From positions 1-18,989 of the forward strand of contig DIPO01000047.1 in NCBI GenBank assembly GCA_002427045.1: a stretch of 18,989 bases of DNA. The letters run 5' to 3'. Both the position numbers and the translations under genes were made by a program. The notes beneath the pieces were generated by a model, which saw only the letters and a program-made list of their open reading frames with translations, made no database searches and was not told where the DNA came from. Numbering within the stretch: position 1 is the first letter of the stretch; each line of letters begins with the position of its first letter. This document shows positions 9,301 to 14,074 of this stretch, one piece after another. The DNA is from Firmicutes bacterium UBA5486 (GTDB taxonomy: Bacteria; Bacillota; UBA4882; UBA10575).

Positions 9301-10412
9301 ACAACTTCAGAACCGGTATTGACAATTCTTATATGATGCTGGAGTGAACTACTGCGTTTGGTATTATTCGTACATTGATAAAGGATTTGCAAACCGCCTT
9401 GAACCAGTTTGGAAGCTTCTTTTTCTTCCTGACCTCTTATTTCAAAGCTGAGGTTTAAGGGTTCAGCAATCGCTCTTAAGCTTTGAATACCTACTGATTG
9501 ATATTGCCGGCCCTGGTAGGCACCATAACCCCAGATCTCAACTTCACTAATCCCACCAAGTTCACCATAACCTGAGAGCCGCAGGCGTACCTGATCTGTT
9601 TTGATTGCTAGTTCATTTAGATCCAGCCGGTACCAACCCTCAGGTTGTTTGGGGATATAGCCAACTGATGTAAAACCATTTTCTGTTGGGATTTCAATAC
9701 TAAGGTCGCCACAGGCTTGGTCAGTAAAATAGATGTTGATATGATTTATCTCATATTTACCATCAAGTTTAAAGAGCAACTCGCCCTCATATGCTGAAGG
9801 GTTAGTCCGCCAACTAGTATAGGTATTCCCATCAGTTAAGAATTCCGCCGGATAATAGGGGGATGAATTAACAGAGGAGCTTACTGCCTCCGGCTTGATT
9901 TTATGTAAAACCCGATCTGCTTCTTCCCCAAAGATCAGAATATCTTCTAGGTAGCTCTGTGCTAGGTCGCTACCACTCACTTTAATCCGGAGTTTGCTGG
10001 TTACGACCTGATCCAGGGAGAGATCAAGCAGGCCATCAGCAGGTAATTTTTCGTGAGCTGAGGCCATAAATGGTAACCAGTGCCCATCCTGCTCATATTC
10101 AAAGGCAAGAAAAGTCTGCTGGTCTAGATTGCCAGTAAGTCGTAGGCCATAAATAAGGGTGGGTTTTATTAGAGTTATCTCCGCCCACTCTTCTGTAGCC
10201 TGTGGAGCAAAACGCCAACAGGTTTCCGCATTTCGGTCTAGTAAATGATCAACCGGATGGGAGGGATCAGTATTATTACCTGAAATTATTCCGGAAATCT
10301 GTAAATAAGTATTGTCTCCCGCCCAGGCAGGAACCGCTAATCGGAGAAAGAAACATAGGATGACAAAAATGACACCTATTTTCTTTTTTGCTAAACCAAA
10401 CTTTCCAGCCAT
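1..10412 (-). CDS. Giant secreted RHS/YD-repeat protein with tandem CBM3 and discoidin-like modules (3' end beyond window)
   Basis: The frame is open for about 3,470 codons from ATG at 10410-10412 to the left edge. The same frame was read at several points (bases 3-23, about 1.1 kb, 2.5 kb, 5.5 kb, 6.9 kb, 10.3 kb). Residues 1-31 form a Sec signal peptide (KKK, hydrophobic core, AWA before GD). Then: discoidin-like modules (about 35-165 and 180-300), two CBM3-type modules (about 337-488 and 517-667), another discoidin-like stretch, Ig/glucodextranase-B-like modules (about 850-1190), an Ig and an FN3 module after IDTVPP and IDTAPP linkers, an RHS entry segment (about 1535-1580, LPGRNGFDF), about 40 YD repeats, and the RHS core. 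RHS proteins form a hollow shell that encloses and releases a variable C-terminal domain; here export would be by Sec and the binding modules would anchor it to polysaccharide (inference). Only the tip after DPYGLK is missing. RHS identity is very sure; a toxin function is inferred. Confidence 0.93.
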   Translation of the reverse strand, partial: MAGKFGLAKKKIGVIFVILCFFLRLAVPAWAGDNTYLQISGIISGNNTDPSHPVDHLLDRNAETCWRFAPQATEEWAEITLIKPTLIYGLRLTGNLDQQTFLAFEYEQDGHWLPFMASAHEKLPADGLLDLSLDQVVTSKLRIKVSGSDLAQSYLEDILIFGEEADRVLHKIKPEAVSSSVNSSPYYPAEFLTDGNTYTSWRTNPSAYEGELLFKLDGKYEINHINIYFTDQACGDLSIEIPTENGFTSVGYIPKQPEGWYRLDLNELAIKTDQVRLRLSGYGELGGISEVEIWGYGAYQGRQYQSVGIQSLRAIAEPLNLSFEIRGQEEKEASKLVQGGLQILYQCTNNTKRSSSLQHHIRIVNTGSEVVKLADIKARYWFTDEPDKEPLIHIYWASTGKEKVTAQVKKTSHNHPEADHYLEIGFKENVGKLMPGAYTEVQIGLNTKNWDLYNQANDYSFNDTGGCFSENRKYTAYLAGTLAWGIEPGQEATPSLQTRKRLMINGNTPQTTIIGTDALEILYQCVTPFISANSLQHNVKLINRGDQTVNLKDVKLRYWFTKEPQSPQQANIYWSNLGANNVTARFHSLAAALPDADHYLELGFEQGNLQPGAEVEIKLGLNTNDWLDYYQQNDYSFDPNAIDYSKNPCYTAYLNDALVWGEEPSTLGRKLFNNQELLLAFADTLGESVNLAVNGTEYTIDPILTVRGYTIYKLQLPAETLLEGENFLRIYPVASPRKLANIFVSESIKDGRCVAQGRGLTDGLLLTAANEEITELPLAAKTLLTEVTVFGREAAYGTLSALVGEEWVRLNPAEIREDRVFYREALLTDKIRVEGVTSALGEILIFGSTITDRAPEFKITWPYDGEVIDLAGWGNREIKGFVDNPEATVTINGMPTEQKGHFFSLRLNKAGLKPWESTTLNVVAKDKENREKRLSLTVALGKFDDCRLDQPEQLFYTTEQTFTISGRIQKPFYQVKVNNQLLRVTGGKFSTAVALEEGFNRIKVEFIDTKKNITRTYYRQVVRMSEKLFLWLDTISGRYVNNQLITVSGAIEGNGEIEVTVNGEPAQVKAGTFISLPISLHEGENIINVEAVDETGQTATATLTVYYDSLPPVFGAVTPEDDRITNESLVTVSGQVSDDLALAHVLVNGKAVTLTQDQFSIELELIDGWNTITLTARDLAGNECVLQRNILIDTVPPEEFIPEGPEGWTNNNKPIISFATSDRLSGLDYYQIRVDDGDWSDRVQSPYSFMTELPDGERSIYIKAVDKAGNERIALFKLYIDTAPPERPEQLRVIPGNELMVVKWDIPSSDTVRYIVERESADGFQSYTITVNEFTDLNLENGDRFSYRVWAIDRAENSSASSEWKEALVGLAEAEYIPDQGAMVEYDQVTLAIPQAVMPEEVAKIEVTEISSEYLEEKVLYPRLGPIYEITACNADGVPLENVPMEQGYLGKIEYDESLIPEGFPEENLGVYYYDPMFDQWFLIESSGVDIENNTIYFLTNHFSSFSVQATLFQDLSPQEYKDAGYSPLKSYSVHEGIRVSPQMGTASTSVTELVLPGRNGFDFVLKRHYDTATARADAFSVAVSGQLGLNFTKPGGNLKDIKEIKDLVNAWKEVNDWSAGGILTDNLKNLLEKYLFNQGDYAYSMGQGWRLNLPYVKAANSNVMLCTAEGSLHSVNEMKITEMPFYFPDQRVIKFEQHEGDDFALYVIQMKSPIDFVSLIGQSLDDKEKIFKSRWYGMGYKLVLKDGTVYEMDALGRTTKITDPSGLNEIKIHYNLLRIEYIEDSMGRRIRFDYKNTLLMPRVERIWVEDDPYNREIKYTISGALLLESAIDAGGRKSTYDYDDFRLMFGGRAGFTVNILSIICKVITGPIAGLASSIFGTDDITLHASLQIQFVSPMIEMEAPGQGLIKIDYEQPTFIYGSCDVKWFLFVPVSVDFSINAQQRLLTKEVRVYLKSGSSSIRTTKYSYDIRDCTSGTGHQPFNFKTVENDGKKKTVYHFSPTLKRRYRWEDKTVNYKTGSGNIELWFPLTLWSIHVLPLNTKTEYYDAQTNKLLEVQENVYDVNTMRPLKNTLRRGNDYQTVEYAYDNWGNVTYTKEYSQANGQTNQSRTWLYYLKTNSRPTSGVPWKETPFAEPSLERDRRNLVVGRVTANHIPKPEGGETVQYHHTYYGYNDLGQRIDEAQWNSSKWLFTAYEYHPIHGSLTKKTNPMGHQTLYQYDQYGLPSAVIEKAVTDAKGHKIDLLTRTGYEYISGWKVWEKNPRGFVTEYEYDVLGRTTKIIEPDDNDDRTWDPATDSTPSFRADNPVTRIEYDDTVLYSIVTDPLGNRSKYDFDRLGQMEELIKYKKNGSQYQVAALTKLRYDGYGNIIAITDPNGHITEYTYDAMSRNTAIIYPDETGAKPRKSMDYDYSTNVLTIKDENNHETIEYHDLQGRILQRKQYNHHQIIETFHHYDGLGNEVITIDPKGSKFVNQYNELNQLVKTLLPQENFLENGSPVTVSPYQRFEYNEAGFKIKEIMSKPGGGEQVTMSEVDALGRILRTSMPYTDNGESKTAITELYYDENGNQIRVVDANNTPLPENQQKAFTYTYSATDLVLSETDPAGNKTTYTYDALGNRLSMIDPRGNSGRYNGDFTIIYKYDDLNRLVEGYLPKSRGDGEKPVVKLTYDARGNLTERIEPDGAKTVYTYSPRNFLLTETITGSGKSYQTQHFYDLVGNEIKVRDARGNETIKEYDEVNRLARITYPEGNSEQFEYDENGNQIAQLNGRYYRTEYRYDRYNRLLEVEEITSRVKTVYQYDRWGNMTQMINPLGHATSYRYDELNRLLEEVNPEQKKQSFRYDAVGNRSQSLDPNGAVSSYEYFPNNLLKKLTITKDDPIQGQKTQTLEYDYDEAGFRKLARIDGVVTEYNIDNGVYQPDPYGRIYQEIKTFAGKTSTVEYRYDVMGRMNGVKYPTGKWVDYEYNNLGELTRVPGFIDETLRYDRGGLLVGLTATNQIATTYDYDKNGRMTVLKYNNQSSELLKGYAFSYDAANNIIKKNDDTFSYDSLNQLLFANLKGKFEVDAKEEVQKVGRVINDFVGDQTLDFEISKIEIIELDYAAGSIGVDLLGTFPVTRVELVPNKPVHRVEERHLTLYGSLDGFEYEKIDGWRLEKQENGMLEITFSTPVPTRFLKVHSKWDDRDLGFIPLHKGEFKNILPEMIAVYYQVNQRVEEYQYDAGGNRKQEIITLRSSTTRNYSYYPNSNKLMTNDKYAFVYDDNGNLIKKGQDFTIEGNTVVFAQDAKDLWEYEYDLLNCLVKVEKAGKVVAEYLYDETGLRLKKQGRDSTVYYVFNLNGQVLYEEENGEYMEYIYVLGKHFARVDGSLENEEKLTYFYHTDHLGSTVLVTDEVGDTVWSSEYTPFGKIAFEEGILKKAAKFTGKDMDEDTGLYYFNARWYDAELGRFVSEDPIKDGVNWYTYVNNNPLVYVDPYGLK
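450..4175 (-). repeat. About 40 YD repeats (RHS shell)
   Basis: The translated minus strand shows about 40 diverged repeats of roughly 20 residues with the pattern YxYDxxGNxxxxxDPxGxx, for example TTYTYDALGNRLSMIDP and TVYQYDRWGNMTQMINP. These repeats are known to wind into the beta-strand shell of RHS and Tc-C proteins. The DNA is diverged and repeats only at protein level. The array is broken once, at about 800-1250, by a domain of a different type. Confidence 0.93.
800..1250 (-). other. F5/8C (discoidin)-like domain inserted in the YD array
   Basis: Residues about 3055-3205 of the RHS protein lack the YD pattern and look like a coagulation-factor 5/8 C-type beta-sandwich. Supporting motifs are LYGSLDGFEYEKIDGW, the usual central SxDGxxxxxI strand, and ITFSTPVPTRFLKVH, the usual FxxPVxTRYLRI strand. 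YD repeats resume immediately after it (EYQYDAGGNRK). Such domains usually bind glycans. The reading frame is continuous on both sides, so this is a domain insertion and not a sequencing artefact. Confidence 0.7.
4770..4847 (-). other. Hydrophobic segment inside the RHS region
   Basis: Residues 1856-1881 form a hydrophobic run broken by one Lys (FTVNILSIICKVITGPIAG and so on), preceded by GGR and followed by GTDD. It lies between the RHS entry segment and the first YD repeats. It could be a buried core strand pair, a plug or a membrane-active stretch; the sequence alone does not decide. Confidence 0.5.
8415..8862 (-). other. Second CBM3-type cellulose-binding module of the RHS protein
   Basis: Residues about 517-667 follow the family 3 carbohydrate-binding pattern in order: ALEILYQ, NRGDQTVNLKDVKLRYWFT, IYWSNLGANNVTARF, DADHYLELGF, GNLQPGAEVEI, NTNDWLDYYQQNDYSF, TAYLNDALVWGEEP. 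The family reference is LRYYYT, TYLEISF, LEPGA, KNDWSNYTQSNDYSF, TAYLNGVLVWGKEPG. The Asp-His of the flat aromatic strip of scaffoldin CBM3a is absent from the IYWSNLG loop, so the ligand may not be crystalline cellulose. Confidence 0.88.
8950..9405 (-). other. First CBM3-type cellulose-binding module of the RHS protein
   Basis: Residues about 337-488 show the same CBM3 landmarks as the following module: LQILYQ, NTGSEVVKLADIKARYWFT, IYWASTGKEKVTAQV, EADHYLEIGF, LMPGAYTEVQIGL, NTKNWDLYNQANDYSF, TAYLAGTLAWGIEPG. The two modules are clearly related and joined by about 28 residues, so they look like a tandem duplication. Cellulose or a related beta-glucan is the usual ligand of the family; binding here is inferred. 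Confidence 0.88.
9520..10319 (-). other. N-terminal discoidin-like (F5/8C-like) modules of the RHS protein
   Basis: Two stretches after the signal peptide resemble galactose-binding-like sandwiches. The first (residues about 35-165) has VDHLLDRNAETCWRF followed by a C-terminal KLRIKVSG strand. The second (about 180-300) has YYPAEFLTDGNTYTSWRT, a very typical F5/8C N-terminal strand with the TSW motif, and a closing QVRLRLSG strand. These domains normally bind glycans at the surface. A third, weaker copy follows the CBM3 pair (TDKIRVEG then LGEILIFG). Confidence 0.65.
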
Positions 10413-10424
10413 CTTTATACCCCC
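10413..10424 (-). promoter_or_regulatory. Ribosome binding site of the RHS gene
   Basis: The minus strand reads GCGGGGGTATAAAG immediately before ATG. The G5 block (10420-10424) lies 7 bases upstream of the start codon, an acceptable Shine-Dalgarno position though not a perfect AGGAGG. It supports the start at 10412, which is also where the signal peptide begins. Confidence 0.55.
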
Positions 10425-10452
10425 GCTCTCTTTTGGGTTATCACTAATTTGT

Positions 10453-10481
10453 CTTATCACCTTACTTTTCGGTCACGGCAA
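10453..10481 (-). promoter_or_regulatory. Weak sigma-A-like promoter candidate before the RHS gene
   Basis: On the minus strand TTGCCG (10476-10481; 4 of 6 to TTGACA) is followed by a 17-base spacer and GATAAG (10453-10458; 4 of 6 to TATAAT). This would give a 5' leader of about 35 bases. The boxes are poor and such matches arise by chance, so this is only a candidate. Confidence 0.22.
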
Positions 10482-10600
10482 AATAGCTACTTTGTGCTTG
10501 AGAAAGGTTATCAATAGATTCTGACGTACTCATCAAAGATGAGGATAAGGTAATTAATCTCTTGCTATAAGAACTTAAGAGAAAATCTCCATATTTTATA

Positions 10601-13600
10601 TTACTCATACTGATTGCCTGCATTGTTTTCCAAGGCATTCAGTTCTGCCGCTGTCAGGTCAGTTTTTCCCGCATGATAATAGTGAGTTCCATTGACGCTA
10701 AAAATACAATCCCGAACTTCGGGCCGGCCACCAGCATCCTCTTTAAGACCATACCAGGCGTTATTGGTAAATCTGGTATTTAAGATAACTACATGCGAAC
10801 CATAACAATGGATGCCAATTAGATTATTATGGAAGATACTATTGGTCACGGTAAGCTCCGCAGTTTCTGTCACCGTTAGTCCCCTCTCCGCTTGCATTAG
10901 AGACAAACCATCAATCCTTGCCTGGCCTTCTAGATAAATTCCTTTCCAGCCGTCCACTTCTTCCGTTACCGAATGGAAAGTGACTCCCAAGGAATCCCCT
11001 TGTATTTCTAAAGATCCTTTGATGAAAAGCGTATGCTCATAGCCGGTATCACCAGGTATCCCATCTACGATCACTTCTGTTCCCGGCATGATTGTTAAGG
11101 TTATACTCTCCGGAACTGTTACATCCCCATAAAGCCGATGCTCACCAGACCAGCACTCATCCATATACAACAATCCTCTGGCCGTATTTCGCACCTTAAC
11201 AGTGGTGGTTGCTTCCGCCATTCCACCATCTTTATCTTTTACTCTTAAGGTTAAAGTATAGTCTGTAATCGTATTGTTATAGCGGTGTTCGGCTTCCTCT
11301 CCAGTAATTTCAGTGCTTCCATCGCCTGGATCCCACAGATACTCAAAGGTATCCCCTTCTTGACCATCAGGATCATAAATCATAGCTGTGAATCTGGTCG
11401 GCGCTCCAGGAGTCGTATTGATCTCTACCGGCAAGGTGATTTGCGGTGGAGCATTTACCCTTATAAGCTGTTCTTTTTCCTCACCGGTATTACCAGCCAG
11501 ATCTGTAACTTTAGCCTTTAAGGTATATCTTTGCGGTTTGCTTTCATTAAAACTAAAAGTATTTCGCCCTTTCTTTCCGGAGAGAGTATGGAATTTACAG
11601 CTGCCATCCGCTCCCAATACGGTAACCTCCACTCTGGAGTCTTCCGTCAGTTCATACTCTATATCAAGTGGTGGCTGGTTAAGAACTACCGTTTCCCCGG
11701 CGCGGGTAAAGGTGAGCTCCGGCGGAATAGTATCCACAAGGAAAGATGTGCTAATACCAGTCTCCGACCAGACACCAGCCCCATTTCTAGTCTCTACTGC
11801 TAGGTAATAACGGCCTGCTTCTTCTAATGCTAGCTGATCAAAGGTAAGGTCCGTGAAGATCTCAGTATCATCTTTTATCTCAACAACTTTAGCAAATAAC
11901 CATTCTCCTTCATCCGGATCTGTAACAATCCCCAACCGATAATGGGTAATTCCGCTTTCCGGATCATGTGAACGAAAAGCAACTCCTGTTACCTGCGATT
12001 TATTAGTCGCAAAGCTACCACAGGTCACCTCCGGTTGCACTGGTTTGGTATGATCAATGGTTATTACCGGGCTAAGCATTGCTTCTGACCATAGACCCAC
12101 ATTATCTTTAACCCGCACCATCAGATAGCAATTGCTATCATGGGGGAGATCCTCGGTTGAAATCTTCGGTAGTTCAACCAAACTGTTGTTATTTTCCACA
12201 TCAATCCAGCCTTGACTGTAGATAAATAAATCCGTACTTCGTCCCAAAGCATATTGATAACTGTGAATACCGGATAGAGCATCCTCTGCTCCAACCCGAA
12301 CTGTTAATACTTTATCTACATATCTTGGAGTCTTAAACTCCTTTTCTAGAATCACCGGTGGAGTCCGATCAATTGTCAGCAGAGGACTGGTTCCCCATTC
12401 TTTTGTCTCACCTTGGTTCCGTGAATAAGTCCCAGCCGCATTATATCCCCTGACAACCAGATAATAGCGGCCATCAGTAATCTCACTGGCCTCAATCACC
12501 AGGCTTTTGCTAAGATCCGGTGCTGTTTTCCAGGGGATTACATGGTTTTCATTGTTCATAATCGAGGAATACTCAGTTTCGGTCACTAAAACATATTCAT
12601 AGCGTACGACTGGAGAGACCGATTCTTCCACTTCCCAGTCGAAAAGAAGACTGTTTCCGGAGAGACATCCATGAACACTATGGATTTTGGGGGCACCAGG
12701 ATCAAATACCACTCCGGTTGTATAGCCTGTAGCAGATTCAATTTCAGCACCGTTTTTGGTTTCACCAAGAAAGACGGTGATTACGCCTTCGGCAATCTCA
12801 GGATGCTCTAATTCGATTAATTCTTCGTTGGAGATTAGCCGCTCATTTTCATCTACTAGCTCTTGCTCTCCCCATGTATATAAGTAACTATCAATATCAG
12901 AGTCAGGATCATAAGAATCGATCCATAGACCTAAATCCTTGTTATCAGTAATATAGTTAACTTCTGGAGCATCAGCATTACCTAAATTAGCTGCTTCCAG
13001 TAACACTACTTTAGTTAAAATCGGTGCATCTTCATCCACCATGATGCCATCACTATAACCGATCGTTGATAAACCAGCGCCATTAGTAACTTTAACTGCT
13101 ACATAGTAGGTCTCACCATGAAGGCGTGGAAACTCCTCCATCGTTAAACTGAAACTTTTTCTTTCATCCCCTTGGTGCCATACGTTTTTTTCAGTGACAG
13201 ACTCCCCAAATTTCAATATGGCATATTTATACTCCGCATTCCCGCTTTCTTTATCCTCTGGCGTCCAAAACCAATTGGCTTCAAAAGGTTGGTGGATACT
13301 AGTATTAATATAGGAGCCTTGATCCGCAACCACTGGAGTAGGCGGTGGTGTATCATCAATAATAATACAAGATGAAGCAAGTTCAGTAGAGAGTCCCGCA
13401 CCATTAACTAGTCGTAAGGTTAAGTAATATCTATTAGATTTCTCTAGATCAAAATGTAATTTATCGCCATTTGCATCAAAGAATAGTTTTACTTGATTAC
13501 CCGTTACATCAACCCAACCCTTAGTCAGATCTGTCTGATAATAATTACTACCTAACGCAGCCTGAATCCGACTGATCCCAGATTCGCTGTCCTCTCCTTC

Positions 13601-14074
13601 CCACTGAAAAGACAGATCCCAAGAGGTAGTAAACTTGGGGGTTTCTAAAGCAGTAATCACCGGTCCAGTAGTATCTACGGTTACCCCTGGGCTAAATCCT
13701 GATGCCGATTCTGTATCATCAGTAAATATGGCTTGTACTTCAAACCGATAGGTATTACCTTCAGTCAATTTAATTTGAGTAAGGGAAACGGATTGCTCAG
13801 TAGTTGAGCACCAACCAGCATTGGGCACTTCATTCCCATTTTCATCAATTAACCGGTACTGGTAGGCTTTTATCTCTTTAGTCCCGGCATAATACCAAAA
13901 ACCAATAATTCTATCATCAAACATGCTATAGGGGCCCTGGTCATTTACGATTATCCGTTCCTGATGATTATCAATTACTATAGTACCAGCATTTAGGATT
14001 GATCTAAGCCCGGCGGCGTTTTCCACTACCAAAGTAAGGTAGTAGGTTCCATCATCGCTCTCTGGTATCTCCAA
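10601..14074 (-). CDS. C-terminal segment: Ig-like modules, PKD domain, right-handed beta-helix
   Basis: The open frame has 1,157 codons. Residues 1 to about 870 are Ig/FN3-like modules separated by linkers such as VTVDTTGP, IIIDDTPP, LTIDRTPP, ITIDHTKP and FLVDTIPP. Each module carries a GxxxYxYALG-like strand and a YYLxVRxxNxAG strand. Residues about 873-962 are a PKD domain (YDPDGQ, YLWDPGDGS, LRVKDKDGG). Residues about 963-1157 are a parallel beta-helix (LTIMPGTEVIVDG, GSLEIQGD, GWKGIYLEG, then strands with NNLIGIHCYGS, NNAWYGLKEDAGG, VRDCIFSVNG). The TTG at 14072-14074 is a poor start: it has no Shine-Dalgarno sequence and sits mid-module, and the frame is open upstream only to a TAA at 14111-14113. 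The segment is best read as the 3' part of the gene that begins at 18279. Confidence 0.8.
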   Translation of the reverse strand: MEIPESDDGTYYLTLVVENAAGLRSILNAGTIVIDNHQERIIVNDQGPYSMFDDRIIGFWYYAGTKEIKAYQYRLIDENGNEVPNAGWCSTTEQSVSLTQIKLTEGNTYRFEVQAIFTDDTESASGFSPGVTVDTTGPVITALETPKFTTSWDLSFQWEGEDSESGISRIQAALGSNYYQTDLTKGWVDVTGNQVKLFFDANGDKLHFDLEKSNRYYLTLRLVNGAGLSTELASSCIIIDDTPPPTPVVADQGSYINTSIHQPFEANWFWTPEDKESGNAEYKYAILKFGESVTEKNVWHQGDERKSFSLTMEEFPRLHGETYYVAVKVTNGAGLSTIGYSDGIMVDEDAPILTKVVLLEAANLGNADAPEVNYITDNKDLGLWIDSYDPDSDIDSYLYTWGEQELVDENERLISNEELIELEHPEIAEGVITVFLGETKNGAEIESATGYTTGVVFDPGAPKIHSVHGCLSGNSLLFDWEVEESVSPVVRYEYVLVTETEYSSIMNNENHVIPWKTAPDLSKSLVIEASEITDGRYYLVVRGYNAAGTYSRNQGETKEWGTSPLLTIDRTPPVILEKEFKTPRYVDKVLTVRVGAEDALSGIHSYQYALGRSTDLFIYSQGWIDVENNNSLVELPKISTEDLPHDSNCYLMVRVKDNVGLWSEAMLSPVITIDHTKPVQPEVTCGSFATNKSQVTGVAFRSHDPESGITHYRLGIVTDPDEGEWLFAKVVEIKDDTEIFTDLTFDQLALEEAGRYYLAVETRNGAGVWSETGISTSFLVDTIPPELTFTRAGETVVLNQPPLDIEYELTEDSRVEVTVLGADGSCKFHTLSGKKGRNTFSFNESKPQRYTLKAKVTDLAGNTGEEKEQLIRVNAPPQITLPVEINTTPGAPTRFTAMIYDPDGQEGDTFEYLWDPGDGSTEITGEEAEHRYNNTITDYTLTLRVKDKDGGMAEATTTVKVRNTARGLLYMDECWSGEHRLYGDVTVPESITLTIMPGTEVIVDGIPGDTGYEHTLFIKGSLEIQGDSLGVTFHSVTEEVDGWKGIYLEGQARIDGLSLMQAERGLTVTETAELTVTNSIFHNNLIGIHCYGSHVVILNTRFTNNAWYGLKEDAGGRPEVRDCIFSVNGTHYYHAGKTDLTAAELNALENNAGNQYE

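Larger units (their letters stand above)
10413..10600 (-). other. 188-base spacer between the two giant genes
   Basis: No coding potential is seen. The spacer contains a perfect 6-bp dyad with a 3-base loop (CTCATC AAA GATGAG, 10529-10543), a weak sigma-A-like promoter candidate and the RHS ribosome binding site. There is no GC-rich hairpin followed by a T run, so no rho-independent terminator is evident and transcription from the upstream gene could continue into the RHS gene. Confidence 0.6.

Noticed and set aside
10529..10543. Rho-independent terminator between the two genes
   Set aside because: The CTCATC/GATGAG stem is only 6 bp with a 3-base loop, is not GC-rich and has no T run after it.
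10413..10600. Riboswitch-like leader (c-di-GMP-I type) before the RHS gene
   Set aside because: A short stretch loosely recalls the family, but the defining GCAAAGC core and the paired P1a/P1b stems are missing.
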